From the NCBI GenBank assembly GCA_017541105.1, contig JAFXZS010000015.1, forward strand, positions 1 through 64,000: a DNA stretch of 64,000 nt, given 5' to 3'. The notes under the pieces were generated by a model. The model worked only from the letters and a program-made list of their open reading frames with translations, did not search any database and was not told the origin of the DNA. This document shows positions 40,816 to 50,684 of this stretch, one piece after another; the stretch's first letter is position 1, and each line of letters starts with the position of its first letter. Origin of the DNA: Clostridia bacterium (GTDB taxonomy: Bacteria > Bacillota > Clostridia > Christensenellales > Aristaeellaceae). A program made the translations under genes and the position numbers.

Positions 40816-43635
40816 ATGAACCCCATACTGATTCTGAGGGAAGAAATTGTCTGTCTGATTATTCTGATCTATATGGCCTTTCTCTCCAGATCATTCCGGA
40901 TGGGAAAGGAAGGCAAGGTCTTTCACCGGATCATGCTGTTCGCGCTGGCCCACGTGGTTCTGGACGCGGTCACCATCTGGACCGTGAACCATCCGGAATC
41001 CGTATCAAGGCCGGTGAACGACATCGCGCATATTCTGTTTTTCCTGACGGCCATTTTTTTCTCCGGCGAAATCATGATCTACGTGTTCAGCCTGTGCCGT
41101 CCGAAACGGGTAAGGGACTTCCGGATCGCGGTGGAAGCGGTCATCGCTGTATATGCCATGCTGGTATGCTTCCGGGTTCTGACAATCGAATATGAACAGT
41201 TTAACGGAACGAAATCCAGTGTCGGCCCTGCGCCGACAGCGGGATTCGCTCTGTGTTTTGTTTTCTTTGTCAGTTCGATCGCCATGATTGTCCGCAACCG
41301 GCAGCAGATCGGGAAGCATATCCGGCTGATGCTGCTGCCGACGCTACTGCTGCTGATTGTAGTGGAACTGATTCAGATGAACGTCAAGGAGTTCCTGTTT
41401 ACGGGAGCAACGATCACAGCGATTACGGTGGGCCTCTTTTTCTCCCTGGAAAACCCGGCCGCGGTGCTGGAGAGAAAGATCATGATGGACGCGCTGAGCG
41501 GGCTGGGATCCCGGTCCAGCTATGAGCACGACATCGAACAGTATGATGCGGAATTCCGGGCAGACCGGGCGGTTCCGTTTACTTTCGTCTTTATCGATAT
41601 CAATAATCTCCGCTCGGTGAACGGGCTGTTCGGGCATCAGGAAGGCGACGCCTATATCAGCGAAATGGCGGTGCTGCTGATTTCGAACATGCGGAATGCT
41701 ACCCATATCTACCGCATGGGCGGAGACGAGTTTCTGGCACTGTACCGGAAAATAGACGAAAAAACCGTTGTGAAAGATATCAAACGGGTGCACGATGCAT
41801 GCCGGAAGGAAGGAGAAAAGAAAGACTATACGCCGGAGCTGGCGATCGGCTACGCGGTATCGAACGCCAAGTACAATACCCTGCGGGATGTGCTGCGCGT
41901 GGCGGATTACATGATGTACCGCAACAAGGCGGAGATCAAGCGGGAGGTCGCGGAAGGCATCCGGCACGAAAACGGAACCCGCATGAACCTTTACGGCCTG
42001 ACAGACCGCGTGTTTGATGCCATGTGCCTGACCAGTGAAGAGTTTTATCCTTACATATCCAATCTGGAAACAGACGTTACCCGCGTGGCACCGGGGATGG
42101 CTGAATTCTTCGGCCTGGAGGGAGAGTTTATCCAGGACTTCATGAGTGTCTGGATGGAACGGATTCATCCGGCGGACCGGGACGGATACGAATCAGACCT
42201 CCGGCAGGCCATGAAGGGGCAGAAGGACTATCACTATTACAGATACCGGGCGCGGGGGAAAGACGGGCAGTACGTGGAATTGACCTGCCGCGGCGGCTTA
42301 TACCACGGGCGGGACGGAGAACCGGATATCTTCTCCGGATATATCGTGAACCACGGGCTGCCGCAAACCCGGGATGACCTGACCGGGCTGCAGAACGTCA
42401 ACGTGCTGATGGACCGGATCGAAGACGCGGTAAACAGCCGGGGCAGCGCAATCATCATGCGGCTGGAGCCCAAAGGGATCAACCGGACAAGAATGCTTTA
42501 CGGCGCCAATATGACGGCGAAATCCACACGCGCCCTGGCAAACCTGTGCCGGGAAACCGTGAAAGGCCAGGGAGAGGTTTTCGGATCTGCCGGACGGTAT
42601 TATACATTCTATCTGCCGGACTGCAAGCAGAGCAAGGCAGAGGAAATCTTCAGCCGGATCCGGGAAATCTGTGCCGGGGGGCTTCTGGTGGACGATGTGG
42701 CGGTGCCGATGGATGTCTGTGCCGGCGCGGTTCAGTTGCCGGCCATCAACCTGACGGATGTGGAATCGGTGCGCTCCGCCATACTGTTCGCGACGGAAGA
42801 GGCCGCCTACAGCCAGCGTGAAGGGGTTGTGTTCTACCGCCAGGATGCGGCAGGCTTCAAGGGAGGGGAAATGCAGCTGCTTCGGACGATTCATCATGAC
42901 TGCGTGATGAACCGGGCGAATTTCTTCCTGCGCTTCCAGCCCATCATCAGTTCCGAAACGGAAACGGTGACCGGCGCAGAGGCATTGCTCCGGTACCGGA
43001 ACCCTGAATTCGGCGAAGTGGCGCCGGGACGGTTCATCTCCTTCCTCGAGAGCGATCCGGGATATACGGAGCTCGGCTTTGACATTATCCGCTACTCCGC
43101 GCTGTATGCGGGCAGGATTCGGAAAACGCTGCCCGAGTTCAATGTCAATGTGAATATTACCGCGCTGCAGCTGTACGCGGAAGATTTCATTCCGCGGGTT
43201 CTTCAGATCCTGGAGGAAGAAAAGTACCCGCCGGAGCATCTGATTCTGGAACTGACGGAACGATGCAAGGAAATGGATTTTAACTTCCTGAAACAGCGCG
43301 TGGAGGAACTCCGCGCGACCGGAATCCGGGTAGCCCTGGATGATATGGGCACTGGCTTTTCCACGATCGATCTGCTCCTGCATCTGCCGGTAAATGAAAT
43401 CAAGGTGGATATGGAGTTTACACGGCATATGCAGGAGAACGACAAAGATATCCGCTTCGCGGAGCTTCTGGCGCATATCGCGGAGGAGAACCAGATGCTG
43501 CTGTGCTTTGAGGGCGTGGAGGACAGGGAACTGCGGGATTATCTGCGCAGGTTCGGCAAGGTGATTCTGCAGGGCTACTATTTTGACAAGCCGCTGATGA
43601 TTGAGGAGTTCGAAAAGAAGTACTGCGCAGGGTAA
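40816..43635 (+). CDS. Membrane GGDEF-PAS-GGDEF-EAL protein
   Basis: 939 residues from the ATG at 40816 (GGAAGGA upstream). Residues 1-215 form about seven transmembrane helices. The first GGDEF domain (about 220-380) has an intact GGDEF (302-306) but no RxxD inhibition site. A PAS-like domain follows (about 405-520), then a degenerate GGDEF copy in which SAGRYYTF replaces the motif (about 525-670), then an EAL domain (about 680-930) with EAL at 722-724, NVNVNITALQL, ELTERC, DDMGTGFS, IKVDMEF and LQGYYF all in place. It could both make and hydrolyse c-di-GMP; the EAL looks catalytically competent. A bidirectional terminator follows. Confidence 0.92.
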   Translation: MNPILILREEIVCLIILIYMAFLSRSFRMGKEGKVFHRIMLFALAHVVLDAVTIWTVNHPESVSRPVNDIAHILFFLTAIFFSGEIMIYVFSLCRPKRVRDFRIAVEAVIAVYAMLVCFRVLTIEYEQFNGTKSSVGPAPTAGFALCFVFFVSSIAMIVRNRQQIGKHIRLMLLPTLLLLIVVELIQMNVKEFLFTGATITAITVGLFFSLENPAAVLERKIMMDALSGLGSRSSYEHDIEQYDAEFRADRAVPFTFVFIDINNLRSVNGLFGHQEGDAYISEMAVLLISNMRNATHIYRMGGDEFLALYRKIDEKTVVKDIKRVHDACRKEGEKKDYTPELAIGYAVSNAKYNTLRDVLRVADYMMYRNKAEIKREVAEGIRHENGTRMNLYGLTDRVFDAMCLTSEEFYPYISNLETDVTRVAPGMAEFFGLEGEFIQDFMSVWMERIHPADRDGYESDLRQAMKGQKDYHYYRYRARGKDGQYVELTCRGGLYHGRDGEPDIFSGYIVNHGLPQTRDDLTGLQNVNVLMDRIEDAVNSRGSAIIMRLEPKGINRTRMLYGANMTAKSTRALANLCRETVKGQGEVFGSAGRYYTFYLPDCKQSKAEEIFSRIREICAGGLLVDDVAVPMDVCAGAVQLPAINLTDVESVRSAILFATEEAAYSQREGVVFYRQDAAGFKGGEMQLLRTIHHDCVMNRANFFLRFQPIISSETETVTGAEALLRYRNPEFGEVAPGRFISFLESDPGYTELGFDIIRYSALYAGRIRKTLPEFNVNVNITALQLYAEDFIPRVLQILEEEKYPPEHLILELTERCKEMDFNFLKQRVEELRATGIRVALDDMGTGFSTIDLLLHLPVNEIKVDMEFTRHMQENDKDIRFAELLAHIAEENQMLLCFEGVEDRELRDYLRRFGKVILQGYYFDKPLMIEEFEKKYCAG

Positions 43636-43670
43636 TATGCGGCATGATCCGCGGCCACCCTGCCTGCCCC

Positions 43671-43711
43671 AAAAGCCAGCCGGTTTGCTCATTCAAACCG
43701 GCTGGCTTTTT
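43671..43711. terminator. Bidirectional terminator, 17-bp stem
   Basis: AAAAGCCAGCCGGTTTG (43671-43687) pairs perfectly with CAAACCGGCTGGCTTTT (43694-43710). The loop and right arm overlap the last codons of the convergent phosphoesterase gene, whose stop is at 43689-43691. Confidence 0.92.
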
Positions 43712-44354
43712 CCATGAGACGGAGTCCGCGGCGAGTGGGTTCCTTTCGGTCCGGCGTCTCCGGCAGATCAAACACATAAGAGTTGGAGGCATTAATGACC
43801 GGAATTCCGTGGTATTCTCTCTCCCGCTTGAAAAAAGCGGTATAGGACTGGTGCATATGGCCATGTACCATGACGGCGGGCCGGTACCGGTCCAACAGGG
43901 GACCAAAGCATTCGAAACCGCGATGGGACATCGTGTCCTGATCACCGACCCCCCGGATCGGAGCATGGGTCAGAAGAATATCAAATCCGCCAGTGGCACG
44001 CAGCTTTCTCCGGAGAGAAGAAATCCGGGAGGCCATCTCCGACTCGGAATACATATGCACCGCGTCGGGGCGGTACCGTACGCTGCCGCCGAGGCCGAGG
44101 ATTCTAACCCCCTGAATCTGCAGGATTTTTCCGTCGGAACACAGGCAGCCTTCCGGCGGCTTTTTTGCATAATGATCATCGTGGTTTCCGTGAACATAGA
44201 CAACAGGCGCATTCGTAAAGCAGGTCAGAAAAGACAGATAGGCGGAAGGAAGATCTCCGGCGGAGAGAATCAGATCAATTCCGCGGAGCATCTCCCGGCA
44301 CCGGTCTCCCCAGAGCCGGTCGGAGGGTTCGTCTGAAATTGCCAGAATGCGCAT
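43689..44354 (-). CDS. Metallophosphoesterase
   Basis: A 221-residue calcineurin-like phosphoesterase. It has a D-x-H-less start (ILAISDEPSDRLW), then AGDLPS, VHGNHDDHY, LTHAPIRG and VHGHMHQS, so most metal ligands are present, but the first DxH motif has lost its His (SDE), which is atypical. It may act on nucleotides or phosphoproteins. It lies 10 bases after the ParB-like/BMP gene and is probably co-transcribed with it. Its last codons lie within the shared terminator. Confidence 0.8.
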   Translation of the reverse strand: MRILAISDEPSDRLWGDRCREMLRGIDLILSAGDLPSAYLSFLTCFTNAPVVYVHGNHDDHYAKKPPEGCLCSDGKILQIQGVRILGLGGSVRYRPDAVHMYSESEMASRISSLRRKLRATGGFDILLTHAPIRGVGDQDTMSHRGFECFGPLLDRYRPAVMVHGHMHQSYTAFFKREREYHGIPVINASNSYVFDLPETPDRKEPTRRGLRLMEKASRFE

Positions 44355-44364
44355 CTTCCTGCCC

Positions 44365-46290
44365 TCACTTTCTGTTCCAGCTGAAAGAAGAAAGCTCGGG
44401 CAGCAGCTCGCCGTGGATGCCCTGAAGGCGGACCAGCGGACGGGCTGATTCGATCATTTCCTGCTCAGAGGGGAAGGAACCCACGATATTATCCACCAGA
44501 TAGTCCATACAGAGGATTTCTGCCGGGGTCAGCATCCGGTCCGCCTCACAGCGGAGGGTTCCGCTCTGATCCCTGATTTCCCCCTCAAAGGGAGAAAAGG
44601 TTCCTTCCTTCAGTTCCTGGCGGAAATGGTTGATGATCCGGGCAGCATAGGGATCAAACCTGGCGGAGAAGACCACGTCCACAATATGCGACCCGAGGCC
44701 CCACCAATAGTTGGTGACGCTCTGACGGTTTTCCGACGGATTGAAGGTGCCGTTCAGAATCATCTCAGAGCAGAGGCGGTAGAAGAGGCCCCAGCGGGGT
44801 ACCATGGCGGCCATATGGATAATGCTGTCCCCGTCCCGCACGTAAAGCCCGTAGTCCCGGGCATCATGCTTCGGCGCCGTGATATCCCGGTTGCAGACAA
44901 CCCTGATTTCCGGGTCCTCAAACGGGAGCCTGTCATTGTACCAGGAGGCGGAGAACCAGTTCATATAAACGGTCGCTTTGGGATTGACCATCCGGGCTCC
45001 CAGCGCGAAGGCATTGGCCGCGGAAGGAGAACCGTAGATGGGGAAATCGGCAATGTAGCCGATTTTCCCGTTTTCCGAAAGAATACCGGCGGCAAGGCCC
45101 AGCAGGAATTTCGCTTCATAGAAGCGGATGTAATAGCTGCGGATATTGGTATAGCTGGACAACAGCGAACAGCACATGAACCGGGCTTCCGGATGAGTCA
45201 GGGCAGGCTCGATGGTGCTGTTCAGCATGACAGGGGAGGTGGCAAAGAAGGCGGTGTACCCCTCCGAAATGAGCCGATCCACTTCCTTTTCAAAGTCTGC
45301 CCGGGAGGGCACCACGCAAGCGGCGGTTTCCAATTTGCCGCCCAGTTTTTCCTCCGCTTCCAGGCGGCCGAGGTTGTGCCAGTAATTCCAGGCGGAATCC
45401 TCCACGGGACGGTTGAAAAGGAAGGCCGCCTTTAATTTGGAGGGCCGGAAAAGGGTGCCCAGAATCGGGACCGGAGGGGCGGGATTGGCCCGGTCCATCA
45501 CCAGATTCATTTTCCCGTCGTGGATTTCAAAGTCATGGGCGATGAGGCGAACCCGCTCCCGGGTTTTTTCCAGATCCTCATCCCGCACATCCTGATAGCC
45601 GAAAGCAGTAAGGTATTTCAGGAAAGCGTCTCCCACGGAGAGCGCTTTGGTATCGTGGATGACTGCCTCGTAAGATTCGGAAAAATAATGGTAGATTTTC
45701 CGAAGGGAGAGGATTTCATCCTCCGTCCATGTCTCCCCGGCACGCATGCCGGGGAGGGAGACAAGTTTCTGGTATGATCCGGGACGGGAAAAGAGAATGC
45801 TGTACAGCCCGGTTTCCTTAGTAAAATCCACATACTCATAATAGGCAACGATTTCCGGATCCCCGGTGCGGGGCGGATAAACGCGGGTCACGTCCGCTTC
45901 CAGCTCCCGCGCTCCCATGGCCTTCATGACGGAGACCCGCTTGTTCCCTTCAACGACATAATAATATCCGAGATATTCCAGGGCGGTAATGGGCTGATTC
46001 ACCCCTTCCGCCTCCACGCTTTCATAAAGCCGGTCCCACTTGGAGGCGAACTCGCTGCCGCCGTCCAGGATCGGGAGAAAATTCTCCGTAAACGCATAGG
46101 AGCGCCCCTGGGAGACGGAGCCCACCACCCGGGCGAGCGGGATCGAAATTACCCCAAGGGAAAGGCGGGAAAGCTGGGCCAGGTCGGGCACCTTCTTTTC
46201 CAGCACAGGGAGATAGGGATCGGCATTGGCCTGAATGGCGGCCGTATAGATGCGCAGCCCGTCCCTCCGGGCTTTTCCGTAATGATCCAT
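44365..46290 (-). CDS. Cytoplasmic ParB-like / BMP fusion protein
   Basis: A 641-residue protein with no signal peptide. Residues about 90-145 carry a ParB/sulfiredoxin-like nucleotide-binding motif (QPITALEYLGYYYVVEGNKRVSVMKAMGA; the G-N-K-R-V-S segment corresponds to the ParB GxRR/x core). A helical linker of ~130 residues follows. Residues about 285-560 resemble the BMP/PnrA ligand fold (KAAFLFNRPVEDSAWNYWH, FFATSPVMLN, LGLAAGIL, KIGYIADFPIYG). BMP domains normally sit outside the cell, so a cytosolic BMP joined to a ParB-like module suggests a ligand-sensing switch. Function unknown. Start at 46290 is preceded by GGAAGGA about 12 bases upstream. Confidence 0.78.
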   Translation of the reverse strand: MDHYGKARRDGLRIYTAAIQANADPYLPVLEKKVPDLAQLSRLSLGVISIPLARVVGSVSQGRSYAFTENFLPILDGGSEFASKWDRLYESVEAEGVNQPITALEYLGYYYVVEGNKRVSVMKAMGARELEADVTRVYPPRTGDPEIVAYYEYVDFTKETGLYSILFSRPGSYQKLVSLPGMRAGETWTEDEILSLRKIYHYFSESYEAVIHDTKALSVGDAFLKYLTAFGYQDVRDEDLEKTRERVRLIAHDFEIHDGKMNLVMDRANPAPPVPILGTLFRPSKLKAAFLFNRPVEDSAWNYWHNLGRLEAEEKLGGKLETAACVVPSRADFEKEVDRLISEGYTAFFATSPVMLNSTIEPALTHPEARFMCCSLLSSYTNIRSYYIRFYEAKFLLGLAAGILSENGKIGYIADFPIYGSPSAANAFALGARMVNPKATVYMNWFSASWYNDRLPFEDPEIRVVCNRDITAPKHDARDYGLYVRDGDSIIHMAAMVPRWGLFYRLCSEMILNGTFNPSENRQSVTNYWWGLGSHIVDVVFSARFDPYAARIINHFRQELKEGTFSPFEGEIRDQSGTLRCEADRMLTPAEILCMDYLVDNIVGSFPSEQEMIESARPLVRLQGIHGELLPELSSFSWNRK

Positions 46291-46344
46291 TTCAATAACA
46301 ATCCTTCCGAATAATCGCGATGGACGCCAGGAGGCGCCGGCATT

Positions 46345-46373
46345 ATTTTACCTTTTTCGCAACCGGGATGCAA
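46345..46373 (-). promoter_or_regulatory. Promoter of the ParB-like/BMP operon
   Basis: On the minus strand TTGCAT, 17 bases, TAAAAT, about 55 bases before the ATG at 46290. Divergent from the purC promoter. Confidence 0.75.
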
Positions 46374-46461
46374 GACCGGAGAGACGAACGATCCGAGCGT
46401 GAAAAGAATAAACGTCCGGGAAATGTTCTTTTTGGGTCATGAAAGGAACAGATTAGACGTC

Positions 46462-46490
46462 TTGAGAAAAAAGGCCGAAGATGTTAAAAT
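46462..46490 (+). promoter_or_regulatory. Promoter of purC
   Basis: TTGAGA, 17 bases, TAAAAT, 33 bases before the ATG at 46524. There is no room for a purine riboswitch, and no PurR box was recognised. Confidence 0.8.
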
Positions 46491-46523
46491 ACAGCTGTTA
46501 AGCAAGGAACGGAGGAACGCCGG

Positions 46524-47240
46524 ATGCCTGATATCGGGATGCTTTTGCGTGAAGGAAAAGGCAAGAAGGTTTACGCGACGGATGATCCGGACAAGGCAAT
46601 CGTATATTTTAAGGACGAGGCCATGGCTTTTCACGGCCTGAAACGCGGCCGGATTCTGGGAAAGGGCGAAGTCAACAACGCGGTCTGCGAACATCTTTTC
46701 TCCCTGTTGGAGGAGAACGGGATCGAAAGCCATTTCCTGGAGCGGATTGACGCGCGGCACAGCCTGGTAAAGCGATGCGATATGCTGCCTTTCTCCGTGA
46801 AGATCCGGAACCGGGTTGCCGGTCAGCTGGCAGCCCGCACAGGGCTGCCGGTCGGACAGAAGCTGGAACCTCCGGTGGTGGAATACGTCATGCGGGACAC
46901 GGAGATGGACGTGGATCCGATGATCAATCATACACATATCTACGCGATGAAGGCTGCCACACCGGAAGAGATGGAGCAGATTGACCGGATTTGCCTGAAG
47001 GTGAACGATGTGCTGATGGCCTACCTGAAGGAGATCAATATCGAGCTGATCGATTTCAAGCTGGAATTCGGGAGATATCACGGGCGGATTCTCGTGGCAG
47101 ACGAGATTACACCGGACACCGCCCGTTTCTGGGACAGCAGCACGCACGAACCGCTGGACAAAGACCGCTTCCGCAGGGATATGGATCATGTGGCAGAAGC
47201 GTATCAGGAAGTGCTCCACCGGATGATGGGCGCCAGCTGA
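46524..47240 (+). CDS. purC: SAICAR synthase
   Basis: A 238-residue enzyme that joins CAIR and aspartate with ATP in purine synthesis. Signatures: REGKGKKVYATDDPD, VYFKDEAMAFHG, SVKIRNRVAG, a late LIDFKLEFGR and ILVADEITPDTARFWD. Normal length. It stands alone, away from any other pur gene in the window, which is unusual since most Firmicutes keep purC in a large pur operon. Confidence 0.97.
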   Translation: MPDIGMLLREGKGKKVYATDDPDKAIVYFKDEAMAFHGLKRGRILGKGEVNNAVCEHLFSLLEENGIESHFLERIDARHSLVKRCDMLPFSVKIRNRVAGQLAARTGLPVGQKLEPPVVEYVMRDTEMDVDPMINHTHIYAMKAATPEEMEQIDRICLKVNDVLMAYLKEINIELIDFKLEFGRYHGRILVADEITPDTARFWDSSTHEPLDKDRFRRDMDHVAEAYQEVLHRMMGAS

Positions 47241-47259
47241 ACAAACCGGGAAGAAACTG

Positions 47260-47320
47260 TTGCAAAGCTCAATAAATTATGTTAGTATAACATTCGGCGT
47301 ATTTTGCGCCGAGGTTTTTT
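47260..47320 (+). promoter_or_regulatory. Promoter of tig with a hairpin at the start site
   Basis: TTGCAA (47260), 17 bases, TAGTAT (47283). Right at the expected +1 begins TCGGCG (47294-47299) pairing with CGCCGA (47307-47312), followed by TTTTTT (47315-47320). The hairpin could stop read-through from purC or attenuate tig. Confidence 0.6.
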
Positions 47321-47350
47321 ATCTGACAAGATTCAGGAGGAAGAGGATTC

Positions 47351-48676
47351 ATGAGCCATACCTATGAGAAGGTTTCCGGAAATAAAGCAAAGCTGACATT
47401 TACGATTCCCGCCGAGCAGTTTGACGAAGCGCTGCAGAAGACTTTTCTGAAGATGCGCGGCCGTATCAACGTTCCCGGATTCCGTAAGGGCAAGGCCCCC
47501 AGAAAGATGATTGAAACGATGTACGGCGAGAGCGTCTTCTATGATGACGCATTTGAGGCGGTGGCGCAGGAAGCGTATGACGCCGCTGTGAAGGAACTGG
47601 ATCTGCATCCGGTGGACAGGCCTGACGTCCAGGTGGACGAGATCGGCGCCGGAAAGGATCTTCAGTTCCATCTGGAAGTGTTTGTCCGTCCCGATGTGAC
47701 GCTGGGAGACTATAAGAACCTGACCGTTGAGGCGGAACAGCGGAAGCTGACGGATGAGATGGTGGACGCCCGCATCAGCCAGGACCAGGACAAGGCCAGC
47801 CGTACAATCGACGTGGACGACCGCCCTGTTCAGGAGGGGGACACCGTAAACCTGGACTATGCCGGCACGGTGGACGGCGTGGCGTTTGACGGCGGCACAG
47901 CCTCGGGACAAACCCTGAAGATCGGCAGCCATCAGTTCATCGAAGGCTTTGAGGAGCAGATGATCGGCATGAACATCGGCGAGGAAAAGGACCTGCAGGT
48001 CCGGTTCCCCGAAAAGTACCATTCCGAAGCGCTGCAGGGCAAGGACGCAGTGTTCCATGTGAAGGTCAACGGCATCCAGGTGACGGAGAAGCCCGAGCTG
48101 GATGACGACTTTGCCGCGGACATCAGCGAGTACAACACGTTTGCCGAGTACCGGGAAGCCATTGTCAAGGAGCTGACGGAACAGATTGCCCGGAGCAACG
48201 ACGCCGCCGCGGAAAACGCGCTGGTGGAGAAGGCTGTGGAGAATGCCCAGGTGGATATTCCCCAGGCCATGATTGACGACCAGGCAAGCTACATGGTGCG
48301 CGAAATGGCCATGCGGATGAGCTACCAGGGCATGAAGATGGAGGATTACCTGAAGTATACGGGCCAGACGCCGGAAGACCTGGTGAATATGTACAAGCCA
48401 GAGGCTGAAAAGCGCGTGAAGACCGATCTGGTGATCGACGCGATCCGCAAGGCAGAGAAGATTGAGCCTACGGAAGAAGACGTGGAGAAGGCCACGCTGG
48501 ATCAGGCGGAACGTTCCGGCATGGATGCGGAAGAGTTTAAGAAGAACCTGACGGATGAGCAGAAGGAATACCTGAAGGACAATGCCGCCATCCGGAAAGT
48601 GCTGGATCTGCTGAAGGACGGAGCCGAAATCCTGGAGAAGAAGGAACAAGAACAGACCGAGAAGACGGAAGAATAA
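47351..48676 (+). CDS. tig: Trigger factor
   Basis: A 441-residue ribosome-bound chaperone and peptidyl-prolyl isomerase. The N-terminal domain holds the ribosome-docking [11 protein letters not shown] (about 43-53). The FKBP-type domain is at about 155-245 ([17 protein letters not shown]), followed by the helical C-terminal chaperone arms. AGGAGGAAGAG RBS. First gene of the tig-clpP-clpX-lon-engB block common in Firmicutes. Confidence 0.97.
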   Translation: MSHTYEKVSGNKAKLTFTIPAEQFDEALQKTFLKMRGRINVPGFRKGKAPRKMIETMYGESVFYDDAFEAVAQEAYDAAVKELDLHPVDRPDVQVDEIGAGKDLQFHLEVFVRPDVTLGDYKNLTVEAEQRKLTDEMVDARISQDQDKASRTIDVDDRPVQEGDTVNLDYAGTVDGVAFDGGTASGQTLKIGSHQFIEGFEEQMIGMNIGEEKDLQVRFPEKYHSEALQGKDAVFHVKVNGIQVTEKPELDDDFAADISEYNTFAEYREAIVKELTEQIARSNDAAAENALVEKAVENAQVDIPQAMIDDQASYMVREMAMRMSYQGMKMEDYLKYTGQTPEDLVNMYKPEAEKRVKTDLVIDAIRKAEKIEPTEEDVEKATLDQAERSGMDAEEFKKNLTDEQKEYLKDNAAIRKVLDLLKDGAEILEKKEQEQTEKTEE

Positions 48677-48701
48677 TTCTTTCCGAAAGATTCCAACCAT
48701 T

Positions 48702-48723
48702 CGGCGGCCCGGCCGGGCCGCCG
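48702..48723 (+). repeat. GC-only perfect palindrome between tig and clpP
   Basis: CGGCGGCCCGG and its complement form a 22-base palindrome, a hairpin of nine base pairs with a GGCC loop. No T-run follows, so it may be a pause or processing site rather than a terminator. It lies 26 bases after the tig stop and about 39 bases before the clpP start. Confidence 0.75.
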
Positions 48724-48761
48724 TTCCTGTCCATAAAACCCGCAGAAGGAGGATGACTGAA

Positions 48762-49358
48762 ATGCCGCTGGTACCGATGGTCATTGAACAAACCAACCGT
48801 GGAGAACGCTCCTACGACATCTATTCCCGCCTGCTGAAGGATCGGATTGTTTTCCTGGGCGGGGAAATCACCGACGATACGGCCAACCTGGTGGTGGCGC
48901 AGCTGCTGTTCCTGGAGATGGAAGATCCCGACAGCGATATCAGCCTGTACATCAACAGCCCGGGCGGATCCGTGACCGCGGGGATGGCTATTTATGACAC
49001 GATGCAGTATATTAAGCCGCAGGTTCGTACCGTATGTGTGGGGATGGCAGCCAGCATGGGCGCGTTCCTGCTGATGGCAGGAGAAAAGGGGAAACGCCTG
49101 GCGCTTCCCAACGCGGAGGTCATGATTCACCAGCCCCTCGGCGGAGCCCAGGGACAGGCGACAGATGTGGCCATCCGGGCGGAATGGCTGATGAAGACGA
49201 AGAAAAAGATGATTTCCATGATGGCGGAAATGACCGGGCAGCCTCTGAAGAAGGTGCAGGCGGACGTGGAACGGGACTACTTTATGAGCGCCGAGGAAGC
49301 CCTGGAATACCATATCATCGACGAGATTTACCAGCCGAGAGAACAACAGGCAAAGTGA
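48762..49358 (+). CDS. clpP: ATP-dependent Clp protease proteolytic subunit
   Basis: 198 residues from the ATG at 48762; AAGGAGG ends nine bases upstream, while the earlier ATG at 48753 touches that site. Catalytic Ser98 in GMAASMGA, His123 in MIHQPLGG, and Asp about 172. Normal length with a short N-terminal loop [11 protein letters not shown]. Partner of ClpX, whose gene begins 10 bases later. Confidence 0.97.
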   Translation: MPLVPMVIEQTNRGERSYDIYSRLLKDRIVFLGGEITDDTANLVVAQLLFLEMEDPDSDISLYINSPGGSVTAGMAIYDTMQYIKPQVRTVCVGMAASMGAFLLMAGEKGKRLALPNAEVMIHQPLGGAQGQATDVAIRAEWLMKTKKKMISMMAEMTGQPLKKVQADVERDYFMSAEEALEYHIIDEIYQPREQQAK

Positions 49359-49368
49359 GGACCAGAGC

Positions 49369-50673
49369 ATGGCGAACAATATGAACCGCCAGGGACCCCG
49401 GTGTTCCTTCTGCGGAAAGTCCCAGAACATGGTGGAGCGGCTGGTGGCCGGTCCGAATGTCTATATCTGCAATGAATGCATCGGGCTTTGCAATGACATT
49501 CTGCGCGATGAGGATTTCATGAGCGGGAACGGCGGGGACAGCGCCTCTGAGATGAAGAAGCTGCCGACGCCCGCGGAAATGAAACGGACACTGGACGAAT
49601 ATGTCATCGGCCAGGAACGGGCGAAGCGCGCCCTGAGCGTGGCGGTGTACAACCACTATAAGCGGATCAACCGGAAGCAGAAGAAAGGCGATGTGGAACT
49701 GCAGAAGAGCAACATTCTTCTGCTTGGCCCCACAGGAAGCGGCAAGACCTATCTGGCCCAGACGCTGGCGAAGATTCTGGAAGTTCCCTTTGCCATCGCG
49801 GACGCGACAAGTGTGACTGAAGCCGGCTACGTGGGCGACGATGTGGAGACCATTCTGCTGCGGTTAATTCAGGCGGCGGACTGGGATATCGAAAAAGCCC
49901 AGCGGGGGATCGTATATATCGATGAAATTGACAAGATCGCCCGGAAGGGGGAGAACATGTCCATTACCCGGGACGTCAGCGGTGAAGGCGTACAGCAGGC
50001 GCTGCTGAAGATTCTGGAGGGGACGGAAGCCGCCGTGCCGCCTCAGGGCGGGCGGAAGCATCCCCACCAGGAGATGGTCCGGATTGATACAACGAATATT
50101 CTGTTTATCTGCGGGGGTGCCTTTGACGGACTGGTTCCGATCATTGAAAACCGCATCGGCAAAAAGGTGCTCGGCTTCGGCGCGGAAGTGCTGAGCCAGC
50201 GGGATCCGAACCGGACGGATGCCCTGAAGGAGGTCCGGCCGGAGGATCTGACCAAGTACGGATTGATTCCGGAATTTGTCGGCCGGCTGCCGGTGGTGGT
50301 GACCCTGGACGGACTGGACGAGGATGCCCTGATCCGCATCCTGACTGAGCCGAGGAACGCTCTGTGCAAGCAGTATGAAGTACTGCTGGATATGGACGGC
50401 GTGAAACTGACATTCGAAGAAGAGGCGGTCCGCGAAATCGCGAAGCAGGCGATCGCACGGAAATGCGGCGCCAGAGGCCTGCGGGCCATCATCGAGGATG
50501 CCATGCTGGATACGATGTTCGACCTGCCCGGGCAGACGGACATCAACGAATGCGTGATTACCCGGGAAGCCGTGACCGGCGGAAAACCGACATTGATTAC
50601 CGGTGTTCGCAGAAGAAGCACCAAGCGTTCCGGCGGCACGGTTCAGAGTGACGAAGCAAAAGAAATCAGCTGA
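49369..50673 (+). CDS. clpX: Clp protease ATP-binding subunit ClpX
   Basis: A 434-residue AAA+ unfoldase. N-terminal zinc-binding domain with Cys12, Cys15, Cys34 and Cys37. Walker A GPTGSGKT (120-127), Walker [10 protein letters not shown], and sensor/arginine-finger segment in ...[12 protein letters not shown]; the IGF-type ClpP-docking loop is read here as LGFGAEV. It feeds tagged or damaged proteins into ClpP. Confidence 0.97.
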   Translation: MANNMNRQGPRCSFCGKSQNMVERLVAGPNVYICNECIGLCNDILRDEDFMSGNGGDSASEMKKLPTPAEMKRTLDEYVIGQERAKRALSVAVYNHYKRINRKQKKGDVELQKSNILLLGPTGSGKTYLAQTLAKILEVPFAIADATSVTEAGYVGDDVETILLRLIQAADWDIEKAQRGIVYIDEIDKIARKGENMSITRDVSGEGVQQALLKILEGTEAAVPPQGGRKHPHQEMVRIDTTNILFICGGAFDGLVPIIENRIGKKVLGFGAEVLSQRDPNRTDALKEVRPEDLTKYGLIPEFVGRLPVVVTLDGLDEDALIRILTEPRNALCKQYEVLLDMDGVKLTFEEEAVREIAKQAIARKCGARGLRAIIEDAMLDTMFDLPGQTDINECVITREAVTGGKPTLITGVRRRSTKRSGGTVQSDEAKEIS

Positions 50674-50684
50674 GAGAGGAACCT

